DNA of 6,474 nt from Clostridiales bacterium (GCA_014799585.1 JAAVHU010000020.1:1-6474), one strand, 5' to 3'. Positions 1 to 6,372 are shown, counted from the stretch's first letter. Numbers and translations are program-made. The notes: generated from the letters alone by a model not told the origin.

Positions 1-691
1 AACCTGGCGTAAGGTTAAAGATAAGCTTTCAAAACTGCCAAAATTCTTGGGCACAATGTCCACTGCCGTAATTGTTGCGTTTGCATTACTTTCAATTATA
101 TTAAACATAATCTCACTTATAATAAATTTAAATGGTATTAAACTTTCGCATCTTTTGCGTTATGCACAGGGTGGTGCCACAGCGGTTTACATTATGGCAT
201 TTGCTGTATTCTTATTCATACTTCCTTTTGAAATTAATAAAAAAGCAAAGCTGTTTTTCATTTTTGGCAGTGTTGGTTGTATGATTGTGCCATTATTTGT
301 TGTAACGCCTATCGGAAGCAGATGCTTTTTTGCACCGTATGTAATGATGCTGTATCTTGCAATGGAGTTTTACAGCTTGTTTGATGAAAATATAAAAGAA
401 AAGTGTGAAAAAATATCAAAATCATCAATCATTATAGCTGTTGTTGGCTTGCTGTATCTTTTCTATATTTATGGCACTATTTCTGTTTGCAGTAATAAAA
501 GAATAGAAAAGGCGCAGCAGGAAGCAAAGGCAGGCTATGATGTAGTTGAGGTTGAGTCATTGCCATATAAAGATTATGTATGGTGCAGTGATGTTGATCA
601 AGAAGTTTGGGAAAAGAGATTTAAGCTCTTTTATGGTATTGATGAAAATGTGAAGCTAAAACAGATTTCTTCAAATAAAAACAACAAATAA
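1..691 (+). CDS. Polytopic membrane protein, DUF6056-like, C-terminal part (cut by window edge)
   Basis: The frame is open to the left edge (first full codon at position 2), so this is the C-terminal 229 residues of a longer protein. A TTG at 47 and an ATG at 56 are internal codons: the residues before them align with the interior of the next gene (both read W-[RI]-K-[VI]-KDKLSKLPK). By that alignment about 274 N-terminal residues lie outside the window. Hydrophobic segments sit at about fragment residues 20-42, 58-75, 84-103, 109-125 and 141-162, followed by a charged tail of about 65 residues containing ESLPYK and the YGID-[EK]-NVK motif shared with the paralogue. The most similar segment spans the GSVGCMI, SRCFF and YSLFDE motifs. 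The stop is 23 bp before the next start, so the two are probably co-transcribed. Family assignment follows the paralogue; the catalytic role, if any, is unknown. Confidence 0.85.
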   Translation, partial: TWRKVKDKLSKLPKFLGTMSTAVIVAFALLSIILNIISLIINLNGIKLSHLLRYAQGGATAVYIMAFAVFLFILPFEINKKAKLFFIFGSVGCMIVPLFVVTPIGSRCFFAPYVMMLYLAMEFYSLFDENIKEKCEKISKSSIIIAVVGLLYLFYIYGTISVCSNKRIEKAQQEAKAGYDVVEVESLPYKDYVWCSDVDQEVWEKRFKLFYGIDENVKLKQISSNKNNK

Positions 692-714
692 TTTTATTTT
701 AATGAGGTAGAACT

Positions 715-2193
715 ATGAATAAATTAATTGATAAAAAAGCACAGAAAAGGTGTATTATTACATATGCTGTGATTTTTGTGGTTTTGTTTTTCCTTTGTAT
801 GTTGTTTCCATATACATTGGACGATTGGGCTTGGGGTGGCCAAAGAGGGCTGGATCGCCTTTCAACTTGGTTTGATAATTACAGCGGACGTTATTTTGGT
901 AATCTGATTGTGCTTGCACTTACAAGATCAAATCTTCTGAAATCATTTGTAATGTCATTTTGCATAACGGGAATTGCCGTATTGATACATAAGCTTACGG
1001 AAAAACAGAAAAATGGTGTTTTTATCATATTATCTTTGTTGATTTTTATGCCTGTTTCACTTTTCAGACAGACCATTGCGTGGACAAGTGGTTTTGCGAA
1101 TTACACCACGTCTATTTTCCTCACACTGATATATATTTATTATGTCAGAAATATTTATGGTGAAAACAAACCTAAAAAAGCACCATTTGATATTGTGCCG
1201 TTGTTTATACTTGGTGCGGCAAATACTTTAATTGTAGAGCATCTTACAATGTATAACATTGTTCTTGCAGTTTATGTAATTCTTTTTACTATCATTAAAT
1301 TTAAAAAGGTTTATATTCAGCATATAGCATATTTTATCGGCACAATTGCAGGAACATTGTTAATGTTTTCAAATTCAGTTTACCGCTCTGTTGCAGATGG
1401 AAACGATGATTACAGATCAATTGGAGAGGGCGGCATTATATCAAAAGCCATTCATGAATATTTAAACACAATTGTTCCTGATGGATTTATGAATAATTTT
1501 GTTTTAAACATATTCATTGCCGTTGTATGCCTGATTACCTGGATTAAAATAAAAGATAAACTTTCAAAACTTCCAAAAGTATTAGGCGCATTATCCATTG
1601 CCGTAATTATTGCGTTTGCTTCAAGCTCACTTATCATTAAGATAAGTGCAGTTACCCCGTTAAAGCTATTAACCTATGCAGAGGGGGCGGCAACGATTGT
1701 TTACATACTTGCATTAATTGTATTTTTATTTATTTTGCCGTTAGAAATTAATAAAAAGGTTAAATTGTTCTTCATTTTGGGCAGTGTTGGCTGTATGATT
1801 GCGCCTTTGTTGGTTGTTTCTCCTATCTCAAGCCGTTGTTTCTTTGCTTCATATGTAATGCTGATTTATCTCGCAATGGAATTATATAGTTTGTTTGATG
1901 AAGACATAAAAGAACAGCTTGCAAAAATATCAAATGCATCCGTGATTGTAGTAGCCGTAGGCTTGCTTTTTCTTTTCTATATTTACGGAACAATTGCAGT
2001 TAACAATCAAGAAAGAATTGAAAAAGTGAAGAAGGAAGCAGAAACAGCAACTTCTGAAATTGTTGAACTTGAATCACTGCCATATAAACAGTATTTATGG
2101 TACAGTGATATTCCAAACGATTATTGGGCATCTAATTTTAAAGACTATTATGGCATTGATAAAAATGTTAAGGTAGTTTCACCAAAAAAATAA
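715..2193 (+). CDS. Polytopic membrane protein, DUF6056-like, tandem paralogue of the preceding gene
   Basis: A 492-residue integral membrane protein with roughly 11-13 hydrophobic segments, the first at residues 11-31 and the last at about 408-428. A short hydrophilic tail (about 430-492) ends in the YGIDKNVK motif also found in the upstream gene. After the first membrane segment comes a conserved-looking loop with D36-D37-W38 and a GRYFGN motif (58-63). FRQTIAW and SGFANY (118-130) follow a later segment. An acidic-aromatic loop just after the first helix is typical of GT-C type membrane glycosyltransferases, where it carries the catalytic Asp; transfer of that role here is inference. The pattern resembles proteins annotated DUF6056, recalled from memory rather than searched. 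The start is supported by GAGGT at 704-708, 6 bp before ATG. The stop is 28 bp before the next gene, consistent with one operon. Alternative: a surface polysaccharide or teichoic acid related transporter. Confidence 0.87.
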   Translation: MNKLIDKKAQKRCIITYAVIFVVLFFLCMLFPYTLDDWAWGGQRGLDRLSTWFDNYSGRYFGNLIVLALTRSNLLKSFVMSFCITGIAVLIHKLTEKQKNGVFIILSLLIFMPVSLFRQTIAWTSGFANYTTSIFLTLIYIYYVRNIYGENKPKKAPFDIVPLFILGAANTLIVEHLTMYNIVLAVYVILFTIIKFKKVYIQHIAYFIGTIAGTLLMFSNSVYRSVADGNDDYRSIGEGGIISKAIHEYLNTIVPDGFMNNFVLNIFIAVVCLITWIKIKDKLSKLPKVLGALSIAVIIAFASSSLIIKISAVTPLKLLTYAEGAATIVYILALIVFLFILPLEINKKVKLFFILGSVGCMIAPLLVVSPISSRCFFASYVMLIYLAMELYSLFDEDIKEQLAKISNASVIVVAVGLLFLFYIYGTIAVNNQERIEKVKKEAETATSEIVELESLPYKQYLWYSDIPNDYWASNFKDYYGIDKNVKVVSPKK

Positions 2194-2221
2194 CAAATCA
2201 TTTAAAATAAAGGAGAACAGT

Positions 2222-2689
2222 ATGGAACCGCTTTATACAACAGAAACAGCTTATACTTTTGAAGAGTTTAAAAAGTATAATATAGCTCTTACGATAAAAA
2301 AAGTGCTTCTTATATTTTTGATATTATTTTTGTATTTTGTTTTATTCACTTTGTTATGGCGAAATTTAGCCTTTCTTATTATAGGTGTAATTTTTACTGC
2401 AATTTTTGGCATTATTTTTTCAATAGTTATGAATAAATCTATAAAAAGATTATATTACTCTGATAAATATTTGCAGAAAAACTATATGTGTCAATTTAGC
2501 TTTTATCAGTATTACTTTGAAATCAAAACTTGTAACTCATTTACAAAATTTGATTATGAAGATATACATTCTATTAAAGAAACGAAAACAAATTTCTATA
2601 TTATGAAATCTGTAAATCAAGGGTATTTAATTGTTAAAGCAAATTGCTCTCCTGAGCTGATAGAATTTCTTTCAAATATGAAAAATTAA
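2222..2689 (+). CDS. Small membrane protein with YcxB-like C-terminal domain
   Basis: A 155-residue protein with a short N-terminal cytoplasmic stretch, two adjacent membrane helices at about residues 25-45 and 48-70, and a soluble C-terminal part (about 85-155). This part is rich in aromatic and beta-type residues: a FSFYQYYFEI strand, then FDYEDIHSIKET, then YIMK, and LIEFL near the end. Two helices followed by a PH-like beta domain with an Asp-x-Ile-x-x-Ile-Lys-Glu core is the layout of YcxB-like proteins, whose function is not established. AGGAG at 2211-2215 lies 6 bp before ATG and fixes the start. It is the last gene of the three-gene run and is followed directly by a terminator. By eye it is more AT-rich than the serine hydrolase and DegV genes. 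Family call is moderate, from pattern recognition only. Confidence 0.8.
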   Translation: MEPLYTTETAYTFEEFKKYNIALTIKKVLLIFLILFLYFVLFTLLWRNLAFLIIGVIFTAIFGIIFSIVMNKSIKRLYYSDKYLQKNYMCQFSFYQYYFEIKTCNSFTKFDYEDIHSIKETKTNFYIMKSVNQGYLIVKANCSPELIEFLSNMKN

Positions 2690-2721
2690 AAAAACGGCAG
2701 AATTTAATTCTGCCGTTTTTT
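2689..2721. terminator. Bidirectional intrinsic terminator between convergent genes
   Basis: The stem CGGCAGAA (2695-2702) pairs with TTCTGCCG (2708-2715) around loop TTTAA. An A-run (2689-2694) lies on the left and a T-run (2716-2721) on the right, so both strands show a GC stem followed by U residues. On the plus strand it ends the membrane-protein run, whose last stop codon overlaps it. On the minus strand it sits about 10 bp beyond the serine hydrolase stop. Confidence 0.92.
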
Positions 2722-2730
2722 GTTTAAGTA

Positions 2731-4323
2731 TTAATCTATAAATCTGCCTGTAAAATTAGGCTCGATATAAAGCAAACCAATATGCTCAACAGCACCTTTA
2801 ACGAATTCTTCCGTGCTTTTATGCTTAATCGGTGAGCCTGTAAATACAAAGTTATAAATTGCAAGCTCCTGGAAGGTAGGGTTCATTTCGTTTATAACTT
2901 TTACAGTGCCGTTGCTTCTGAATTTGAATGTGAATTTTCTTACGTGTGCTGTTTCAACAGGTCTGATCCAAACCTTAAGCGAGCCGTCACTTTGCCATGC
3001 AGCCTTTGAATACGCATGATAATGCAAATCCTTTAAATGCATTTCGCTCATTCTGTATTCTCCGTCCATTCCAATGTCAATGGTGTTGCTTTCATCACGC
3101 TCTTTCCACGTGAATTTCAAGCAATCGTCCGTAAAGTCAAACTTCATTTCATTGATTTTTGCAGGCTTGTTATAAAGCATCTGTACAACGGAAATGGAAA
3201 CAACAGAAGTGTTCACATTTGTTTTGCATTTAATGGTTCTGCCATTTATTTTCTTTTCCATTTCAGCGTTTCTTGGTGTTGCGGGAAGATCTTCAACATG
3301 GCAGTTATCAAGTGCTTTTAAGAGTTCGGTATGTTCTGCTTCATTTTCGGGAAGCGGATTTTCTTCAAAGCATTTCGGGAAATGCTTCCAAAATACCTTC
3401 ATAATCTTATAATCTTCAGACTCTCCTGAATTCAGAACAACAAGTGCGTTGTAATCAGGGAACATAAAACAACGCTGACCGAATAAGCCGTCACATCTAT
3501 AACTGTTAGGAGCGGGATTACGCCAAAATTGATATCCGTAGCCGCACATATTATCAATAAAGCCGTCCTTAACAGAATCTGTCTGCTTAGCTGTTGCTGC
3601 CTTAACCCATTCAGCAGGCACAAGTTGTGTGCCGTCTATCCATTTACCTTCGTGGATATATGGTAAAAAGAATTTGGCAAGGTCTTCGGATTTCATATAA
3701 AGACCCCATCCGCCAACATTATTTCCTGCACCGTCCTTTTCCCAAAACGGTTTTTCGATTCCAAGGGGTTTAAACATTCTTTCGTTCAGATAATCAATCA
3801 TACTCATACCTGTAACCTTGGATAAAATTGCAGAAAGCATAAATGTGTTTTCAGATATGTAATTGAATTTGGTGTCGGGCTTTGCAATAAAGCCTGCATC
3901 AAAAAAGTTTTTAATCCAGTCTGTTCCGCCTTTTTCGTCAAGCACGGTAATCCTTTTATCAGAACGCATTGTTAAAAGCATTCTGATGGTAAGGCTCTGA
4001 TTTTTCGGTTTTTTAGCGGAGGCATATTCAGGAAAGAAATCTGCAACCTTGTCATCAAGAGAGATAAGCCCTTCGCTTACGGCAAAGCCGATTGCTGTTG
4101 ATGTTACGGATTTGCTCATTGAATAAAGCACGTGAGGATGGTCCTTTGCGTAAGGTTTCCAGAAGCCCTGTGCACATACCTTATCATTTCTGACAACGGT
4201 AAAACTCTGAAGACCAAGTTTTTTCTCATTTATTTCATCTATAAATGCTTTTATAGCACTGCTTTTTATTCCAACTGCTTCGGGAGAAACATGCTGCAGT
4301 TCGGTTACCGATAATTTTTCCAT
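2731..4323 (-). CDS. Serine hydrolase, class C beta-lactamase fold (Beta-lactamase/PBP-like, PF00144 type)
   Basis: Predicted 530-residue enzyme. The N-terminal part (about 10-320) has the beta-lactamase/DD-peptidase layout. Nucleophile motif S68-M-S-K71 lies in a YSMSKS context, the second motif is Y155-I-S157 in NYISENT, and a GLFGQ segment (279-283) before a strand takes the place of the KTG/HxG motif. Related enzymes include esterases and D-amino-acid amidases or peptidases; substrate cannot be predicted. About 190 further residues (roughly 340-530) form a beta-rich extension without a recognised motif. No signal peptide is seen, so a cytoplasmic location is likely. An ATG 18 bp upstream (4341) is in frame, but ATG at 4323 has AAGGGG 7 bp before it, while the upstream one has no ribosome binding site and lies only about 11 nt from the predicted transcript start. 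The gene is monocistronic, convergent to the YcxB-like gene and divergent from tRNA-Val. Confidence 0.9.
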   Translation of the reverse strand: MEKLSVTELQHVSPEAVGIKSSAIKAFIDEINEKKLGLQSFTVVRNDKVCAQGFWKPYAKDHPHVLYSMSKSVTSTAIGFAVSEGLISLDDKVADFFPEYASAKKPKNQSLTIRMLLTMRSDKRITVLDEKGGTDWIKNFFDAGFIAKPDTKFNYISENTFMLSAILSKVTGMSMIDYLNERMFKPLGIEKPFWEKDGAGNNVGGWGLYMKSEDLAKFFLPYIHEGKWIDGTQLVPAEWVKAATAKQTDSVKDGFIDNMCGYGYQFWRNPAPNSYRCDGLFGQRCFMFPDYNALVVLNSGESEDYKIMKVFWKHFPKCFEENPLPENEAEHTELLKALDNCHVEDLPATPRNAEMEKKINGRTIKCKTNVNTSVVSISVVQMLYNKPAKINEMKFDFTDDCLKFTWKERDESNTIDIGMDGEYRMSEMHLKDLHYHAYSKAAWQSDGSLKVWIRPVETAHVRKFTFKFRSNGTVKVINEMNPTFQELAIYNFVFTGSPIKHKSTEEFVKGAVEHIGLLYIEPNFTGRFID

Positions 4324-4358
4324 AAAAATACCCCTTTTCATTTGAAATTATATCTTTA

Positions 4359-4387
4359 ATTTTAAACCAAATTTTTCATTATTTCAA
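4359..4387 (-). promoter_or_regulatory. Sigma-A type promoter of the serine hydrolase gene
   Basis: On the minus strand, TTGAAA (4387-4382) and TAAAAT (4364-4359) are separated by 17 bp. Transcription would begin near 4352, giving a leader of about 28 nt to the preferred ATG. This supports the start at 4323 over 4341. Confidence 0.6.
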
Positions 4388-4480
4388 CATATAAATAAAG
4401 AATGTAAGGATAATGGCTTATTTTTGTGCATTATATATGAAATGCGGCAAAATATTTTTACATAAAAATACTAAAAGGTA

Positions 4481-4508
4481 TTGACATTTATTCTTTTTAT
4501 GGTAAAAT
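4481..4508 (+). promoter_or_regulatory. Sigma-A type promoter of tRNA-Val
   Basis: A perfect -35 TTGACA (4481-4486) and a TAAAAT -10 (4503-4508) are separated by 16 bp. The predicted start, near 4515, is only about five bases before the mature tRNA 5' end. A strong promoter is expected for a stable RNA gene. Confidence 0.75.
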
Positions 4509-4519
4509 AAATCTCGCTT

Positions 4520-4595
4520 GGGAGCATAGCTCAGCTGGGAGAGCATCTGCCTTACAAGCAGAGGGTCACAGGTTCGAGCCCTGTTGTTCCCACCA
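4520..4595 (+). tRNA. tRNA-Val (anticodon UAC)
   Basis: A 76-nt cloverleaf. Acceptor GGGAGCA (4520-4526) pairs with TGTTCCC (4585-4591), with one G-U pair. The D-arm is GCTC/GAGC. The anticodon stem TCTGC/GCAGA holds loop CTTACAA with anticodon TAC at 4553-4555. The T-arm ACAGG-TTCGAGC-CCTGT is followed by discriminator A and encoded CCA (4593-4595). UAC reads GUA and GUG, and with U34 modification the other Val codons. It has its own promoter and terminator, so it appears to be a single-tRNA transcription unit. Confidence 0.97.
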
Positions 4596-4632
4596 AAAAA
4601 AGAAACTGCACATTTGTGCGGTTTCTTTTTTT
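4596..4632 (+). terminator. Intrinsic terminator of tRNA-Val
   Basis: Stem GAAACTGCAC (4602-4611) pairs with GTGCGGTTTC (4616-4625), with one T-G wobble and an ATTT loop, then T7 (4626-4632). An A-run between CCA and the stem pairs with the T-run. It begins right after the encoded CCA. Confidence 0.93.
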
Positions 4633-4643
4633 ATGTTGCGTTG

Positions 4644-4740
4644 GGGCTCGAACCTGTGAGGCACGGTCCAAATTTGAATTTGGCAAAGAACAGTTCGGGG
4701 AACTGTTCGTCCCGTGCCTGTTTCTTACAGGAGCCCTGTT
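4644..4740. repeat. Structured non-coding block bordered by tRNA-Val T-arm copies; predicted three-way junction
   Basis: Outer arms AGGCACGG (4659-4666) and CCGTGCCT (4712-4719) are perfectly complementary. They enclose two perfect hairpins, CCAAATT/AATTTGG (4668-4674, 4677-4683) and GAACAGTTC/GAACTGTTC (4688-4696, 4700-4708, loop GGG). Further out, GGGCTC (4644-4649) and CTGT (4654-4657) pair with ACAG (4727-4730) and GAGCCC (4731-4736). The left border, 4644-4659, is the exact reverse complement of 16 nt of the tRNA T-arm (4566-4581). The right border repeats the T-arm as ACAGG-AGCCCTGTT, lacking four loop bases. A 63-codon frame crosses it (4616-4807), but it starts inside the terminator stem and is not believed. 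The block could be a tRNA-derived palindromic repeat, an inserted element, or a structured RNA. No named RNA family is recognised. Confidence 0.6.
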
Positions 4741-4762
4741 TTCTTATGTAGTTTTGAACGAA

Positions 4763-4791
4763 TTGACTAATTTCTTTAAAAGATATATAAT
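4763..4791 (+). promoter_or_regulatory. Sigma-A type promoter of glpP
   Basis: TTGACT (4763-4768) and a perfect TATAAT (4786-4791) are separated by 17 bp. Transcription would begin near 4798, leaving a leader of about 17 nt that holds little more than the ribosome binding site. There is no room for an antiterminator hairpin in this gene's own leader. Confidence 0.8.
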
Positions 4792-4814
4792 GCTTTTAAA
4801 GAGGTAAAAAAGTT

Positions 4815-5384
4815 ATGAATGAAAATACATTATATCAGCATTTAGAGAATTATCCTATTATATCCGCTGTTAAGGATGATGTGGGGTTAGAAAAGTGTAT
4901 TGAAAGCGAAAGCAGAATCGTTTTTGTGCTTTACGGAAGTATAAACAATATTTCGGATATTGTTTCCAGGCTGAAGAAGGCCGATAAAACCGTTTTCGTT
5001 CATGCGGATTTAATTGATGGCCTTGCAAACAGGGAAGCGAGCATAGAATTTTTAAACAGTGCCGTTAAACCCGATGGCATAATTTCAACTAAGCTTTCAC
5101 TTATAAAGCGTGCGAAATCACTTGGAATGCTTACGGTTATGCGTTTCTTTGTTATAGACTCAAGAGCAATGGAAAATATACGCCACTGCGATTTAAAGCA
5201 GTATGCTGATTTTATTGAAATTCTGCCCGGACTTATGCCAAAAATTATTAATAAGGTTTCTCAGCTGACGAAAAAGCCTGTTATTGCAGGCGGAATGATT
5301 GATGAAAAGGATGATGTTGTTACCGCCCTTTCAAGCGGAGCAGTTGCAATTTCAACAACGAATACAAAAGTGTGGTTTTTGTAA
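4815..5384 (+). CDS. glpP: Glycerol-3-phosphate responsive antiterminator GlpP
   Basis: A 189-residue protein of usual family length (about 180-190) that matches GlpP (PF04309) throughout. Motifs run in the expected order: P14-IISAVK, VFVHADLIDG (60-69), DGIISTK (87-93), RFFVIDS (110-116), EILPG (135-139), VIAGGMI (156-162) and SGAVAIST (174-181) with a Trp near the end. In Bacillus subtilis GlpP binds glycerol-3-phosphate and the leader mRNA of glpFK and glpD, preventing early termination. The fold is TIM-barrel-like, with the late Gly-rich segments expected to hold the phosphate. It is soluble and cytoplasmic. GAGGT at 4801-4805 precedes ATG by about 9-10 bp. No glpF, glpK or glpD is present in this window, so its targets must lie elsewhere. 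The gene appears monocistronic, with its own promoter and a downstream terminator. Confidence 0.93.
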   Translation: MNENTLYQHLENYPIISAVKDDVGLEKCIESESRIVFVLYGSINNISDIVSRLKKADKTVFVHADLIDGLANREASIEFLNSAVKPDGIISTKLSLIKRAKSLGMLTVMRFFVIDSRAMENIRHCDLKQYADFIEILPGLMPKIINKVSQLTKKPVIAGGMIDEKDDVVTALSSGAVAISTTNTKVWFL

Positions 5385-5430
5385 AAAATAAGGCTTGCAA
5401 GGAAATTCTTAAATAGCAATATAAATAATA

Positions 5431-5460
5431 AAAAAGAGCAACTGTTCAGTTGCTCTTTTG
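5431..5460. terminator. Bidirectional intrinsic terminator between glpP and the DegV gene
   Basis: GAGCAACT (5436-5443) pairs with AGTTGCTC (5448-5455) around loop GTTC. T4 follows on the plus strand, and an A-run on the left gives a T6 tract on the minus strand. The minus reading is the stronger terminator and lies 18 bp past the DegV stop. It also lies about 50 bp past glpP. Confidence 0.9.
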
Positions 5461-5473
5461 CTTTTAAAATTTC

Positions 5474-6334
5474 TTATTTAGAAGCTGAAACGATAATTCC
5501 TTTATTAGAAGCATAAAGTGAATTAAGACCGCTTGCCTTTAAAATGGTTACATTTTTATAGCCTGTTTTTTCTTGGATCGCTTTTGCAATTGTGTTTGCT
5601 TTTTCTTCACAGCAAACATGGCTTATAATAATTGTTTTATCGCTTAAATCACAGCCTTCTGTTTCTCTTTGGATTAATGCGGCCATTTTTTGAATAATTC
5701 TGTTTTCGGATAAATCCTTGCCTGCAAGTGTGATATTTCCGTAATCTGTTCTTTTGCAGACGAGCTTAACACGAAGTGCTTCAATTACCTTTGCGCCAAG
5801 GTTAAATAATCTTCCGTTGCCCTTAAGTGCATCAAAGCTTTCAAGATAAAAATAAAGAAAACAATTGTTCACGCAGAAATCCTCAACGGTTTTAACCAAA
5901 TCATCAAAAGCTGTTCCGTTGTCTGCAAGCTCTTTGATTTTATAAGCCATAATGGTTTCAAGGCCTGAGGTTGCAAGCGAATTGAAAACGTGAATTTTCT
6001 TTTTGCTGTCCGGATTATCATCTTTATAAAGCTCAACACCTTGAACGGCACTGTTGTAACAGCCGCTGAGCTTATCTGTTATTGTGATGATATAAACCTC
6101 TTCTTCATCACCCTCACAAGCCTTAGCAAAAGCATCAGGGGAAGGGCAGGCAGATTTTGCAAGCTCATTTGAAGACATCATTCTATTAATGAAATCATCC
6201 TGATTGAAGTTTTCATCATCCTGAATAACGTAATCGCCTATCTGGAGTGTAAGCGGAACAACGGTAAGATTGCTCCATTCTTTCATTTCTGCTGTAAGAT
6301 CACAGCAGGAATCTACAACAATTTTATATGCCAT
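5474..6334 (-). CDS. DegV family protein, probable fatty-acid-binding subunit (FakB type)
   Basis: A 286-residue protein of normal DegV length (about 280-290). The start shows the DSxxDL motif (8-13, DSCCDL). SACPSP (61-66) matches the family TSxPSP segment, and LSGCYNSA (89-96) matches LSGxYxSA, whose Ser binds the fatty acid carboxylate. In characterised members, FakB holds a fatty acid while the kinase FakA phosphorylates it to acyl-phosphate for phospholipid synthesis. The C-terminal end (269-286, GLNSLYAS-NKGIIVSA) replaces the His-containing GxHxGPG ending seen in FakB of Staphylococcus; the YAxxxGII variant is, from memory, common in Clostridia. No fakA lies in the window. AAGGA at 6344-6348 is 9 bp before ATG. 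It is soluble and cytoplasmic, and apparently monocistronic. The family call is firm; the ligand is inferred. Confidence 0.94.
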   Translation of the reverse strand: MAYKIVVDSCCDLTAEMKEWSNLTVVPLTLQIGDYVIQDDENFNQDDFINRMMSSNELAKSACPSPDAFAKACEGDEEEVYIITITDKLSGCYNSAVQGVELYKDDNPDSKKKIHVFNSLATSGLETIMAYKIKELADNGTAFDDLVKTVEDFCVNNCFLYFYLESFDALKGNGRLFNLGAKVIEALRVKLVCKRTDYGNITLAGKDLSENRIIQKMAALIQRETEGCDLSDKTIIISHVCCEEKANTIAKAIQEKTGYKNVTILKASGLNSLYASNKGIIVSASK

Positions 6335-6372
6335 ACTATTTTTTCCTTAATTAACTTTTTTAGTTTTTCTTT

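Noticed and set aside
47..691. Treating the first gene as complete from TTG 47 or ATG 56
   Set aside because: The frame is open to the window edge, the residues before 47 align with the paralogue's interior, and no ribosome binding site is present.
3037..3623. Several frames of 60-95 codons opposite or overlapping the serine hydrolase
   Set aside because: They are shadows of a strongly supported gene, with no ribosome binding sites and no recognisable protein features.
4324..4341. Six-codon N-terminal extension of the serine hydrolase (ATG at 4341)
   Set aside because: No ribosome binding site precedes 4341, and the AAGGGG motif sits within the extension at the right distance from ATG 4323. 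The predicted transcript start is too close to 4341.
4633..4700. A second, minus-strand tRNA ending near 4640
   Set aside because: The minus strand shows a T-loop-like GGTTCGAGCCCC, but the T-stem does not pair, and no acceptor, D or anticodon arms can be built from the flanking sequence.
4616..4807. 63-codon plus-strand open frame after tRNA-Val
   Set aside because: It starts inside the tRNA terminator stem, has no ribosome binding site, and runs through the inverted-repeat block and the glpP promoter. The palindromic structure explains the sequence better than coding.
5869..6172. Short frames on both strands within the DegV gene
   Set aside because: They overlap a conserved full-length coding region in other frames and have no independent support.
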